Position numbers and translations under genes: made by a program. DNA of 64,000 bases, taken from positions 1,154,847 through 1,218,846 of the forward strand of contig CBDFLD010000022.1 of assembly GCA_965249005.1 (NCBI GenBank), read 5' to 3'. The stretch is from CBDFLD01 sp965249005 (lineage in GTDB: Bacteria > Acidobacteriota > UBA6911). Below, piece after piece: positions 35,394-44,525 of the stretch (its first letter is position 1; the number at the start of each line of letters is the position of its first letter). The notes under the pieces are model-generated. The model had not been told where the DNA came from. It searched no databases and saw nothing but the letters and a program-made list of their open reading frames with translations.

Positions 35394-35918
35394 CTATAAC
35401 TCCTCAACCGCTATTTCACTGTTGGTAAAAACACAGATCTCACTCGCGATTTTCAAGGACTCTAGCGCAACCTTCTTCGCTGGAAGTTTACAATGACGAA
35501 TCATTGCCCTCGCCGCCGCGAGAGCATACGGGCCTCCGGACCCAACGGCCAGCAAGCCATCGTCCGGCTCGATCACATCACCGGTGCCCGATAACAAGTA
35601 CATTGCCTTTCCGTCGGTAGCCAGCAAGAACGCCTCGAGGTGACGCAAGGCACGGTCAGTCCGCCATTCCTGAGCCAACTCAACCGAGGCGCGGTTCAGG
35701 TTTCCTTGAAACTGCTCCAGCTTGGCTTCAAATCTCGAGAAGAGCGCAAAGGCATCCGCAGTGCCGCCGGCGAAGCCAACCAGGACGCGATTGTCGTAGA
35801 GCCGACGGATCTTCTTCGCGCCCTTCTTGACCACGGTGTCTCCCATCGTGACCTGGCCGTCCCCCGCCATGGCGGTTCTGCGTCCGCGCCTGACCAAGAT
35901 AATGGTTGTACCGTGCAT
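35394..35918 (-). CDS. hslV: ATP-dependent protease peptidase subunit HslV
   Basis: HslV is an N-terminal-threonine peptidase of the proteasome type. The start at 35918 gives MHGTTIILVRR: cleavage before the first Thr would expose the catalytic nucleophile. Further motifs are MAGDGQVTMGDTVVKKGAKKIRRL, VLVGFAGGTADAFALFSRFE, LLATDGKAMYLLSG.GD and VGSGGPYALAAARAM. The length of 174 matches E. coli HslV (about 176). An ATG at 35939 would add seven residues and lies only about 10 bases from the -10 box. The gene is first in the hslVU transcript. Confidence 0.95.
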   Translation of the reverse strand: MHGTTIILVRRGRRTAMAGDGQVTMGDTVVKKGAKKIRRLYDNRVLVGFAGGTADAFALFSRFEAKLEQFQGNLNRASVELAQEWRTDRALRHLEAFLLATDGKAMYLLSGTGDVIEPDDGLLAVGSGGPYALAAARAMIRHCKLPAKKVALESLKIASEICVFTNSEIAVEEL

Positions 35919-35948
35919 CGACCGGTTCGTTTGATTCATCGTAGATGG

Positions 35949-35978
35949 AGTATAGTCAGGGCTGGAAACGACTGTCAA
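35949..35978 (-). promoter_or_regulatory. strong sigma-70-like promoter of hslVU
   Basis: On the minus strand a perfect TTGACA (35973-35978) and a TATACT (35949-35954) are separated by 18 bases. Transcription would start around 35941-35943, leaving about 25 bases of leader before the ATG at 35918. This is the best promoter match I found in the window. I see no CIRCE or sigma-32 signature, so heat control is not evident. Confidence 0.75.
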
Positions 35979-36322
35979 GGAAGCGGGGCATCCGCCACCT
36001 TGAACTGGATTGGCTCCCGTTGTTCACTGTCGGCGCGCTCTTCGGGTACTACTGGCCGCAAACAACTGATCTTGTAAAACAGAGCGGCTCGGCAACGTGG
36101 AGTGCGTGTGGCCGAGCGGTCGCCGTCGTGAGAATACCCGCGCCGGACCGACGTCCAACAGTCGGAAACACCACCCGTATGGTCAAGGGGCAGGATTGGC
36201 AACGGCCTGACATTGGTGCTATCCTGCCGTTGAAAGTGGAAGGCCGCCTCCCACCGTCTGCGATACCAAACCGACGAGACAAAAAGGCCCGAAAGAAACT
36301 CGATTGACGTGAAAGCGAACCC
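35979..36322. other. divergent intergenic region between hslV and the AlaX-like gene
   Basis: A 344-bp stretch with an open frame on the plus strand (35945-36307) that has no family resemblance, biased composition and overlap with the hslV promoter; I do not call it a gene. No RNA gene was recognised. It presumably contains the promoter of the AlaX-like gene, which I could not place. Confidence 0.4.
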
Positions 36323-37513
36323 GTGACCCAGCGTCTTTATCACCAGGATTCTTATTTGCAGGAGTTCTCGGCACGCATCCTCGAGCGGTTGACCATCGAT
36401 GCCAAGCCGGCGGTGATATTGGACAGGACCGCATTTTACCCCACTTCGGGGGGGCAGCCTCACGATACCGGGCGTCTTGGAAGCGCGCGAGTGCTACGCG
36501 TCGAGCTCGATTCTAGCGGCGCCGTCGTTCATCTGCTGGATTCGAATCCGTCGGGCGAGACATTGCCGGGAGCCATTGATTGGGACCGTCGATTCGACCA
36601 TATGCAACAACACACAGGTCAGCACATCCTTTCGCGAGCTTTCCTGCGGCTGACCAAAGCGGAGACCCTATCTTTTCACATGGGAGCGGCAGAATGCTCC
36701 ATTGACGTCGACCTGCCGGAGGGAAGCGAGCCTCTGATGCGCGAAGTCGAAGCGCTGGCCTCCCGGGTCGTATTCGAGGACCGCCCGGTGCGAACACTCA
36801 CCGGAACCCGGAAGGATTTCGAGGCCTTCAAGCTCGATGACGCCATCGGGAAAGGCGAGGTTCGGATCATAGAAGTGACTGATTTCGATTCCTCTCCGTG
36901 CGGCGGCACACACGTGCGACGATCCGGAGAAGTTGGCGCCATCGGGGTCCTCGGCTTTGAACGATACAAAGGAGGCCTCCGGGTTCACTTTTGCTGCGGC
37001 GGCCGGGTTCTGACAATCCTCACACAATATCGAACGGTTCTGGATCAGTTGCGAAGCGCGTTTTCGGCCGGCCTCGACGAGCTCCCGCAGCTGAGCCAGA
37101 AGTGCATCCACGACAAAGCGGCACTGTCCCGTGAAAATCACAGACTCCAGGAGGCTCTGGTCGAGCACGAATCGCGAGAGTTGATTCGCCAGGCCGGTGC
37201 ACAGTCAACTGGCGCCGTTATCGTTCGGCAATACCGCGACCGCACCCTGGAGCATTTGAAGTCGTTGGCAAAACACATTGCGAGCCACGATGAGGCAGTG
37301 GCCATCCTGGGCTTGAAAACGGATCCCGCTCAGGCTGTGCTTGCTCGGGGCAAAAACGTGGCCGTGAACTGCCAGGTCGCGCTGAAGAAGGTCTCCTCCG
37401 TGCACGGTGGATGCGGTGGCGGGAGAGAGGACTTTGCGCAGGCAGGCGGCATCCCCGGTGACAACCTGGACCCATGGCTTCGCGCTGCCGAGAAACATTT
37501 CAAGTCGAGTTAG
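36323..37513 (+). CDS. alanyl-tRNA editing protein (AlaX-L type, with DHHA1 domain)
   Basis: The protein resembles the editing half of alanyl-tRNA synthetase without the catalytic half and would hydrolyse mischarged Ser- or Gly-tRNA(Ala). Of 396 residues, the first approximately 70 form a glycyl/AlaS-like beta domain (DRTAFYPTSGGQPHDTG). The editing domain has both zinc motifs HTGQHILSRAF (HxxxH) and CGGTHVRRSGE. The C-terminal part is DHHA1-like (VHGGCGGGREDFAQAGG). The start codon is GTG at 36323. It is monocistronic and followed by the repeat copy C. Confidence 0.92.
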   Translation: MTQRLYHQDSYLQEFSARILERLTIDAKPAVILDRTAFYPTSGGQPHDTGRLGSARVLRVELDSSGAVVHLLDSNPSGETLPGAIDWDRRFDHMQQHTGQHILSRAFLRLTKAETLSFHMGAAECSIDVDLPEGSEPLMREVEALASRVVFEDRPVRTLTGTRKDFEAFKLDDAIGKGEVRIIEVTDFDSSPCGGTHVRRSGEVGAIGVLGFERYKGGLRVHFCCGGRVLTILTQYRTVLDQLRSAFSAGLDELPQLSQKCIHDKAALSRENHRLQEALVEHESRELIRQAGAQSTGAVIVRQYRDRTLEHLKSLAKHIASHDEAVAILGLKTDPAQAVLARGKNVAVNCQVALKKVSSVHGGCGGGREDFAQAGGIPGDNLDPWLRAAEKHFKSS

Positions 37514-37523
37514 TGTTGAGCTT

Positions 37524-37655
37524 TCAGCGCTGACTGGCGCAACGCGCCAGTCGCTTGGGAACGTAACTGCGCAGCGCACCGTGAAAAAACGCGGTTTTTC
37601 GCGATTTGCTCAGGTACACGCATAGCAGCAGATCCGCGAACAGTTACTTAAGAGC
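37524..37655 (-). repeat. dispersed structured repeat, copy C
   Basis: Inverted copy relative to A and B, immediately after the AlaX-like gene. All three pairings are kept (GTAACTG/CAGTTAC outer arm, poly-A/T hairpin, GACTGGCGC hairpin). The A/T hairpin has GC and length changes that still pair. Confidence 0.85.
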
Positions 37656-37698
37656 GGCGGTGACGGTGACCGTTGAGTGCAGTCACTGAGCGCTGATG

Positions 37699-38352
37699 CT
37701 AGTATCTTCGGCGGGTCGGCTTGCGGTTGCCCATGGTCTCGAGCTTCAATACACGCCAGTCGTCTCTGAAGTCTGGAGACTGGAGGTTCAGCCGGTTTAC
37801 CTTCAGGACCAAAGCCTCGAATTCGAAGCTGGACAGCGCTCGAAAAGTGAGGTCTTCGGCTCCGACCTGAATCGTCACTCCTCGAACCTCTGTCGCGTCC
37901 CCAAAATCTCCCTGTAACCGCACCCCGAACGAGGATCGAGGTCGCATCCTGACTGACGGCATGATGGCCGGTTCTTGGGGGTTCCCGGTATCGATCGTGA
38001 AGAAACGGACCGGAACTTTTCGAGTTTCCAAGGTGAGACGCACTTGCTTTGCCATGAGGTTTTTCTGTGCTTCGATCATGGAGACGAAGTTGAAAATCGG
38101 GACTCCGGGCTTTATCATCTCTACGGTAAAAATGAACTGGCGGTCCACAAACGCATAGTAGGCACTTTTCTCCAAAGACTCGCTACCGGAGTCCTGAAAC
38201 TCGGCGATGGCCGCCATCGAGAACATTCCAGAGATTGCAGCCCAGATTATTCCAAAGGTCGTTCCCATGCGTAACCAGGAAAAGAATGTCGTCGGCATCT
38301 TCTTCTTGTTCCGGAGATTGTTTGGATCGTCGAGGACCCACCCTTTTTTCAT
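37699..38352 (-). CDS. conserved-looking hypothetical membrane-anchored protein
   Basis: I do not recognise this 217-residue protein. It begins with a basic N-terminus (KKGWVLDDPNNLRNKKK), one predicted membrane segment (TFGIIWAAISGMFSMAAIAEF, about 30-50) and a soluble C-terminal part of about 160 residues. That part has beta-rich character (VRFFTIDTGNPQEPAIMP, FGVRLQGDFGDATEVRGVTIQVG) and a basic tail. A single-pass inner-membrane protein with a periplasmic domain fits. It diverges from the M14 peptidase gene, with only 80 bp between the two starts. Confidence 0.6.
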   Translation of the reverse strand: MKKGWVLDDPNNLRNKKKMPTTFFSWLRMGTTFGIIWAAISGMFSMAAIAEFQDSGSESLEKSAYYAFVDRQFIFTVEMIKPGVPIFNFVSMIEAQKNLMAKQVRLTLETRKVPVRFFTIDTGNPQEPAIMPSVRMRPRSSFGVRLQGDFGDATEVRGVTIQVGAEDLTFRALSSFEFEALVLKVNRLNLQSPDFRDDWRVLKLETMGNRKPTRRRY

Positions 38353-38435
38353 ACCACACGTGAGTACTGGTTGGAAGGGTACGGGTCGAGTGTTTCCGTC
38401 GACCCGGCCATGGATCTCGGCCGCCGCGGCCCGTG

Positions 38436-40184
38436 ATGCAACCTAGCACGCTCTACGATATCGATGTTGATCAACTAGCGGCCCTCTGGGATCGAGAGCA
38501 TCTCTCTCCAGCCGACCCATTCTCACTCAAGCACGTCGCTCTGGCCGAAAAACTCTGGCTTCTCCAGAAGGAGTTCCCGGACTTGCTCGAGCTCCGCAGC
38601 ATCGGAAAGTCCGTGGAGTCTAGGGATGTCTTTCTCGCGGAAATCGGCACCGGACCCGAGACCATCTTGATGTGGTCGCAGATGCACGGAGACGAGCCGA
38701 CCGCGACAAGCGCCATCCTGGACATCCTCCAGTTCCTCGGTCGGCACCATGAACAGCCGTGGGTATCGGAAATACTTCAGCGCCACACGCTCCTGTTTAT
38801 TCCGATGTTGAATCCGGATGGAGCGGAGGTCAATCAGCGCCGCAACGCGCAGGGTTTGGATATCAATCGGGATGCGCGCGCGTTGCAGACCCCGGAAGCG
38901 AACCTCTTGAGTCAGATCCAGGCAAGCCGGCAACCGATACTGGGATTTAACCTCCACAACCAGAACAGCCAGATCACGGTCAAGGGTACCGGCAAGGTCG
39001 CGACTATTTCTCTGCTGGCCTTGGGGACCAACTTCGCTCGAAGCGCCGAAGCGCGCTCCACCGCAGCAAGGGCAAAGCAGGCCGCTTCGGTACTGGTTCA
39101 CGCATTGTCCAGATACCTGCCTGGTCACATCGCCCGCTACGAGGAAAGTTTTAACCCCACAGCGTTCGGAGACGCCTTCACATTGAAAGGAACTTCCGTC
39201 GTTTTGATCGAGAGCGGCGGCCTTCCCTCCGGTCAGCCGGCAAACTTTACCGTGAAACTGAATTTCGTCGGACTTCTCGCGGTCATCAGCTCACTCGCCA
39301 GCGGCAAGATCAAACGGGCCGATCCGCAACAATTTGACTCGCTCCAACCAAACTGTGACGTGCCGACCTATGACGTGGTGCTGCGCAACGCGTGGGTACT
39401 CACAGGCAATAGGCTACCGCCGTTTCGAGGGCACGTGGCCATCCAGCAGGATCGAAGAGCCAAGGGAACAGGCCGCTGCATTGTGGCTGATCTGGGTGAT
39501 CTCCGTGAACCGGTCTCCGCGCATACCGAGATAGATTGCTCGGGCAAGCTACTTACGCCCGGTCTCATAGGCTGGGACCGACGCCAGGCTTCACCCCAGT
39601 CACAGCACGGCGATCAACAGTACTTTCAGCAGGGCTTTCTGTCCGTCCTGCAGACCCTCTCTTTCGATCAGGTGGAGTCCGGACGCCCGCCGGCTCTCCA
39701 GGACAGCCTAAATCGCAGAGTTCACTGGGGATACGTTATCGAAGCCAATGAACAGGGCAACTCGGACGTTTCTCGGGACCTATTGGCGCGCGCGTTACTC
39801 AGCGGAGCTGTTGCCGTTGTCGCGAAAACAGGAACCCTCACCTCGATCCACGATCAGATCTGTCAACGCGTGGGCGTCAACATCATAGCCCCTGAATTTG
39901 CAACAAGTTTACAGGTCCCCACGGTCCTGACGGGAGCCATCGAGCGGCTTCCAAGATGGACCTCGCAGGCAGCCCGCCGGCTGGGCTTGGAAGGAAGGGG
40001 GGTCCTTGCACCCGGAGCGGCGGCGGACCTCGTGATCTGGGAACCACGCAACGAGCTTCCAAGCAAGGATATGCAGCAGTACCGTCCTCATCTTATTATT
40101 TTCGACGGAACCCCAATCGATCCCCATGATTCGGAGTCCATACACCGGGGACGCTTTCTCGAGCCAACTCCAAAAGTCCGCTAG
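38436..40184 (+). CDS. M14-family zinc carboxypeptidase with amidohydrolase-like C-terminal domain
   Basis: The N-terminal approximately 300 residues are a zinc carboxypeptidase: QMHGDEPTATSAIL (HxxE zinc ligands), PMLNPDGAEVNQRRNAQGLDINRDA (substrate Arg and NxRxNxxGxDxNRD), a third ligand in GFNLHNQN and the catalytic Glu in VVLIESGG. The final approximately 270 residues look like the composite N- and C-terminal beta parts of an amidohydrolase (DVVLRNAWVLTG, CSGKLLTPGLIG, LAPGAAADLVIWEP) with the metal-binding TIM barrel largely missing or degenerate. No signal peptide was seen. The fusion is uncommon. A GTG at 38433 is an alternative start. Confidence 0.78.
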   Translation: MQPSTLYDIDVDQLAALWDREHLSPADPFSLKHVALAEKLWLLQKEFPDLLELRSIGKSVESRDVFLAEIGTGPETILMWSQMHGDEPTATSAILDILQFLGRHHEQPWVSEILQRHTLLFIPMLNPDGAEVNQRRNAQGLDINRDARALQTPEANLLSQIQASRQPILGFNLHNQNSQITVKGTGKVATISLLALGTNFARSAEARSTAARAKQAASVLVHALSRYLPGHIARYEESFNPTAFGDAFTLKGTSVVLIESGGLPSGQPANFTVKLNFVGLLAVISSLASGKIKRADPQQFDSLQPNCDVPTYDVVLRNAWVLTGNRLPPFRGHVAIQQDRRAKGTGRCIVADLGDLREPVSAHTEIDCSGKLLTPGLIGWDRRQASPQSQHGDQQYFQQGFLSVLQTLSFDQVESGRPPALQDSLNRRVHWGYVIEANEQGNSDVSRDLLARALLSGAVAVVAKTGTLTSIHDQICQRVGVNIIAPEFATSLQVPTVLTGAIERLPRWTSQAARRLGLEGRGVLAPGAAADLVIWEPRNELPSKDMQQYRPHLIIFDGTPIDPHDSESIHRGRFLEPTPKVR

Positions 40185-40361
40185 AAACCACTGATGCCTT
40201 GCCCCTGCATCACCGACAAGAAGATAGGCAAGCGTGATGCGCCCACGCTCGCACACCGGTACGAATGTTATCCTTCGGCCTGGAGGAACGTTGCTGGGAA
40301 ATGGCTCTCCATTTGAATACGGGCTCCACGGACGCTCTAACCTCAGCTCTGATTTAAAGAT

Positions 40362-41954
40362 ATGAACGAGATCTCATTGGAAGTACTCCGGCGGCAAATT
40401 CGTGACGCGGAAACTCGACTGAAAGACTCGATCCCGGATGAGTACCCCACAGTTCCGCCGGACTCCAAGGCTGAGGTGGACCAGGAGCCGCAGACACGAT
40501 CGACGGAGAAACTGCGCCTTCTGCAGCGAAGCTTCCGGGCTCTGTTACAGGCCACGACCGACGCTTTCGTTCTCGTGGATTCGGACGGGGGATGGGAACT
40601 TGCAAACGGTCATGTGCCCGAATGGCTGGGCTACACTTCGGAGGAATTCCAGCAGATTCAGCTGACCGAAGTCTTCGAGCCAGAGGACGTGAAGACGCTT
40701 CTGGAGTCCTTTCCACAGTGGTTCGAGGGTACGCATCCGTTGGTCAAGGTCTCGATGGGCCTTGTAGGGAAGAACGGCGCACAGGTCCCCGTCCTCATTT
40801 CTTCATATTCCTGGCAAGAAGACAACGGACAGATCGCCTATCTCGTCCTCGAAGATGCACGTCCGAAGCAGCAGTTCCAGGCGCAGGTTTCGGCGCTTCA
40901 CTCGTTCTTGGACACCGCAATGCGGAGCGGGCCCATCCCGATGGCGCTCCTGCAACCGGATGGGGCGATTGTCGAGATCAATTCTGTGGCCTGCCAACGA
41001 CTCGGGGTAGACCCCAAAGCAGTAAAGGGCTCTCCGTTGCAGGATTTTGTCGACGACGCTTCGAAAGATGATTTCAGCGAAAGTCTGTCTCGGGCACTGT
41101 CCATGGAGCCTACCTCGAATATCATGCTCCGGCTGAGTCCACTGGACAAAACTAGCTTGACGGTCCACGCCTCCTTTGTGGGCATCGTTGATTCCGAAGG
41201 CGTGGTTTCGCATATCTGCTGTGGTCTGAACCATGAACCACTCGAGGTCTCGAATCGCGACTCCGGGGCGCGCTCGGATACCTACGGGCGAATGGCGCCC
41301 CAGTTGCTCAAAGAGCTGGATTACTTGATTTCCGCTAGCGCCCGGGATTTCTCCGATCAACTCAAGGAAGTGAGTGTACCCCCTTCGCTGGTCCTGACAA
41401 CCACCAAGCTGTTGGACTGTCTGGACCGGGTTCGAGACACGCTTACTTCATGGGCTGAGTCCGCTGATTATCTGCACTGCTCTCCCGCTGCGGGGACGTT
41501 GCAACAACTGCTCAAAGATGTGGTCGCAACTCGTCGGCCCGAAATGCAACGGTGGGGGATCGAGCCTAACGTAGAGTTCAAGGGCGTCCATTTGGGTGAG
41601 CTACTCTGTCCCCCCGCCGTATATCCGGCCGTTCTGCACATTCTCCAAAGCTGCATCGAAGAGATCCGTGAATGCCGAGAGGGAACCACACTGACGGTGC
41701 GCGTCAGCAGCAGCAGTCGTGATCGGATGGAGATCTCGTTTATCTATGAACTTCCACGGCTGACCCGCGACCTGTCCAGGGACGGAACTTCGACCGTCTT
41801 CGAACACCTACGCTTCAAGAACATCGAGCTGCGCGCTGCTCGGATGTTGTTGGACTCCATCGGGGGAACTCTTGTCTTGGAGAACGTCACCGAGACCCGG
41901 AGAGCGATCCGGCTGAGTCTAGGACTTCCATTGCACGGCAGCCATTCTAGTTAG
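40362..41954 (+). CDS. PAS-domain protein with degenerate histidine-kinase C-terminus
   Basis: Of 530 residues, an N-terminal coiled segment is followed by two PAS domains (about 65-165, with DAFVLVDSDGGWELANGHVPEWLGYTSEE, and about 180-300, with PIPMALLQPDGAIVEINSVACQRLGVDPKA). A region where a dimerisation domain and HATPase would lie comes next. No phosphoacceptor H-box is visible, and the N-box position reads VLHILQSCIEEIREC without the usual Asn. G1 and G2 boxes are absent, although the terminal FKNIELRAARMLLDSIGGTLVLEN resembles the end of an HATPase. It is likely a signalling pseudokinase or scaffold; no response regulator is adjacent. Confidence 0.72.
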   Translation: MNEISLEVLRRQIRDAETRLKDSIPDEYPTVPPDSKAEVDQEPQTRSTEKLRLLQRSFRALLQATTDAFVLVDSDGGWELANGHVPEWLGYTSEEFQQIQLTEVFEPEDVKTLLESFPQWFEGTHPLVKVSMGLVGKNGAQVPVLISSYSWQEDNGQIAYLVLEDARPKQQFQAQVSALHSFLDTAMRSGPIPMALLQPDGAIVEINSVACQRLGVDPKAVKGSPLQDFVDDASKDDFSESLSRALSMEPTSNIMLRLSPLDKTSLTVHASFVGIVDSEGVVSHICCGLNHEPLEVSNRDSGARSDTYGRMAPQLLKELDYLISASARDFSDQLKEVSVPPSLVLTTTKLLDCLDRVRDTLTSWAESADYLHCSPAAGTLQQLLKDVVATRRPEMQRWGIEPNVEFKGVHLGELLCPPAVYPAVLHILQSCIEEIRECREGTTLTVRVSSSSRDRMEISFIYELPRLTRDLSRDGTSTVFEHLRFKNIELRAARMLLDSIGGTLVLENVTETRRAIRLSLGLPLHGSHSS

Positions 41955-42096
41955 CCCGCGGCACGAAACCCGGAAAATCCATCGCGTTGGAAACGCCGGC
42001 GCGCAGCGCCCGCCCCGGAAGGGCTGCGCTGGCCACTTTTCCGAAAAATACGCGAACAAACTTGACACCCGCGCACGAATCATTTCTCATTCGTCG

Positions 42097-42723
42097 ATGC
42101 CGACTGCCGCCCGCGTCACCCCCATCCTCCTGTGCGCTGGGGACTCTTCCCGAATGGGGCATCCAAAGGCCATTTTGCCTCTTGGGAACACGACGTTTTT
42201 GGGCCGAGTCGCCCAAACGCTGGTCGTTATTGGTCTTCGCGGTCCGCTGATCGTGGTTGGAAAGCATGGATCCCGAATTCGCGCGGCGCACCCCCAGCTT
42301 GAGGATGCAGCTTGGCTCGTCAATGAAGATCCGGCCCGTGGTCAACTTTCATCGATCCAACTCGCTCTCAAACGAATCCCCGACGGCTCGGAAGGCTGCC
42401 TGGTCTGGCCGGTCGATCAGCCAGGAGTCCCCACCGAGGTGGTTCGAGCACTTGTGGAGTTGTTTCAAAAACGACGACCACTTCTGGCGCTACCGATTTG
42501 CCAGAACACGAAGGGTCACCCGGCACTATTCGGACGAGAATTGTTCGCTGAAATGCTCGAGACCCCAGTCGAAGCGGGAGCCAAGCCGGTGGTTCGAAAA
42601 TACCAACGGGAGACGGCCTTGCTGGAAACAGACTCGACCGAGACCATCATCGATATAGACACTCCGGAGGATTATCTGCAGTTTACTGGAGTTGCATTGG
42701 ACGAGGCGTTGGCAGGCAGGTAG
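42097..42723 (+). CDS. MobA/MocA-like nucleotidyltransferase
   Basis: A 208-residue NTP-transferase with the signature ILLCAGDSSRMGHPKAILPLG (variant of LxAGxSxRMGxPKxLLP), the metal-binding WPVDQPGVPTEVV (Asp in VDQP) and the late motif DSTETIIDIDTPEDY. These proteins attach CMP or GMP to molybdopterin (MocA/MobA) or activate sugars or other groups. A molybdenum role is possible, but no molybdoenzyme genes are nearby. Monocistronic. Confidence 0.82.
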   Translation: MPTAARVTPILLCAGDSSRMGHPKAILPLGNTTFLGRVAQTLVVIGLRGPLIVVGKHGSRIRAAHPQLEDAAWLVNEDPARGQLSSIQLALKRIPDGSEGCLVWPVDQPGVPTEVVRALVELFQKRRPLLALPICQNTKGHPALFGRELFAEMLETPVEAGAKPVVRKYQRETALLETDSTETIIDIDTPEDYLQFTGVALDEALAGR

Positions 42724-42785
42724 CAAAGGCAGGCTGAGTACGCATATTCGCAAAAAAGTTATTTGCCAGCACAAGTACCGGAGTT

Positions 42786-44315
42786 TTACTCCGCCCTGGA
42801 ACGCAGAAAATGCGGACGCGCGGCCAATAGGAAGCGAGCCAGGGGGGCAAGCCTTCCCCATCCGCAACCTTGCCGAGCCAGGGAGCGCAGCCCCGTGTAC
42901 AGGTAGCCAAACTGAAAAAGTACCAAAAAAGGGACGATTCCGTAGACTCCGAGTTGCAGCGCATACTGACAAACCAGGGTGAAGTAAATCCCGAGACCCA
43001 CCTCCACAAAGGGTAGTACGCCGACTGAGACCCGGTACTTCTTTGACCGCCATTCTCCGTTTGCCCCCTCAACGGAAAACTTGGGGGTCCGGGCAAAGGG
43101 ACTCTGAATCCCGAAGAGTCCCTCCACAACAGCCTTGGACCCCGACACGGTCATCCCGATACCCAGCGCCATCAAACCGGGGAGGTAGGCGATCCTCCGG
43201 TACCAATCTTCGTGCAAGATCTTCTGTGACGTGATGTAGAAACAACTCACGCTGCTGAAGGCCAGCAAGAACAGTGGCAGATCGATGATCAACAACTCGA
43301 ACCATCCCTGGTTGAAGCGGACGATCAGCGCGGGGAAAAGCAGCATCGAGAGCAGAATCATGAGCGGATAGGTCAAGCATCCGGTCAGGTGATACCAGGC
43401 TTCGAGCTTCTGGGCGGCACTCAGATCACTCTTCAAGATTGCGGGCAGCACCTTTTTGGCTGTTTGTATTGCGCCCTTGGCCCATCGGCATTGTTGGGAT
43501 TTGAAGGAGTTCATCTCGACCGGCAGCTCCGCCGGGACGCGAAGGTTCGGCAGGAAGACGAACTTCCATCCCTTCATCTGGGCGCGGTAGCTGAGGTCCA
43601 AATCCTCCGTAAGAGTGTCGTGCTGCCAACCGCCCGCGTCATCGATCGTCTGCCGCCGAAGCATCCCCGCCGTCCCGTTGAAATTGAAGAAACGTCCGCT
43701 CACGGATCGGGTGAAGCTCTCCAGCATGAAGTGTGCGTCGAGAAACATGGCCTGTACTTTGGTGAGAAAGGAATACGATCGATTCAAATGCACCCAGCGC
43801 CCCTGGACCATCCCGACTCGAGGATCGGTGAAGTGATGAATGGCCCGGTGGAGGAAGTCTCTCTCTGGAAGAAAATCGACATCAAAGACAGCGATGAACT
43901 CACCGGTTGCCATGCGCAAACCGTTGGCAAGAGCCCCGGCCTTGAATCCGTTCCGATGCTCACGATGAATATAGTTTGCGTCGACCCCTCTCGCCCGCCA
44001 TCGTTTCACGGCATTGCGCGCAAGCGCGTGGGTCTCATCGGTGGAGTCATCGAGAACCTGCACTTGCATCCGATCGCGCGGGTAGTCGAGTTGGCATACA
44101 GCGTCAATCACGCGCTCGATCACATACATCTCATTGAAGGCAGGGACCTGAACCGTCACCCGTGGAAGTGTCTCGAATCTTCGGAGTGGCTGGTGGACAA
44201 TGTGACCATTGCGGAAGAAGAGATACACCATCAGGTACCGGTGTATTCCGTAGAAGGAGAGCAAACCCAAAACAGCGAAATATGCGGTTACGATGGAGAG
44301 GTCAAACGGCTCCAT
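42786..44315 (-). CDS. membrane GT2 glycosyltransferase, cellulose-synthase-like
   Basis: A processive-type inner-membrane glycosyltransferase of about 509 residues. The cytoplasmic GT-A domain has PRVTVQVPAFNE, the DDSTDET first Asp pair, FDVDFLPERDF (DxD-type), DTLTEDLDLSYRAQMKGW (TED) and QQCRWAKG (QxxRW). Two N-terminal and several C-terminal membrane segments (LMILLSMLLFPALIV, LLIIDLPLFLLAF and others) frame it. The start at 44315 (MEPFDLSIV) is chosen because the longer frame adds non-membrane, non-family residues. Product unknown (beta-glucan, mannan or glucomannan-like). No BcsB or BcsZ partner is present. Confidence 0.88.
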   Translation of the reverse strand: MEPFDLSIVTAYFAVLGLLSFYGIHRYLMVYLFFRNGHIVHQPLRRFETLPRVTVQVPAFNEMYVIERVIDAVCQLDYPRDRMQVQVLDDSTDETHALARNAVKRWRARGVDANYIHREHRNGFKAGALANGLRMATGEFIAVFDVDFLPERDFLHRAIHHFTDPRVGMVQGRWVHLNRSYSFLTKVQAMFLDAHFMLESFTRSVSGRFFNFNGTAGMLRRQTIDDAGGWQHDTLTEDLDLSYRAQMKGWKFVFLPNLRVPAELPVEMNSFKSQQCRWAKGAIQTAKKVLPAILKSDLSAAQKLEAWYHLTGCLTYPLMILLSMLLFPALIVRFNQGWFELLIIDLPLFLLAFSSVSCFYITSQKILHEDWYRRIAYLPGLMALGIGMTVSGSKAVVEGLFGIQSPFARTPKFSVEGANGEWRSKKYRVSVGVLPFVEVGLGIYFTLVCQYALQLGVYGIVPFLVLFQFGYLYTGLRSLARQGCGWGRLAPLARFLLAARPHFLRSRAE

Positions 44316-44402
44316 CTCGTAGAGATAAGATAAATTTCCCGTAGAAACGAATTTCTCGTGCGCTGACGCGGATCCACCGGTCCACCACATGGTAAGAGGC
44401 AC

Positions 44403-44525
44403 CCCAAGCCTTTATTGGTCACATACTCAAGTATAGACAAGCCGGATGGAACCGATTGTCATCCCGTCGTACGAAGATGTCTCGAATTGTAATCGGATGT
44501 ACAGGGAGCCGTCAGCCTACAGCCG
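44403..44525. other. intergenic region, part of a 439-bp gap upstream of the GT2 gene
   Basis: This is the part of the gap between the GT2 gene and the TPR gene that is not occupied by repeat copies. No ORF or confident promoter was seen. Both flanking genes are on the minus strand. Confidence 0.4.

Noticed and set aside
35945..36307. 120-residue ORF between hslV and the AlaX-like gene
   Set aside because: It has no family resemblance, overlaps the hslVU promoter and shows unusual composition.
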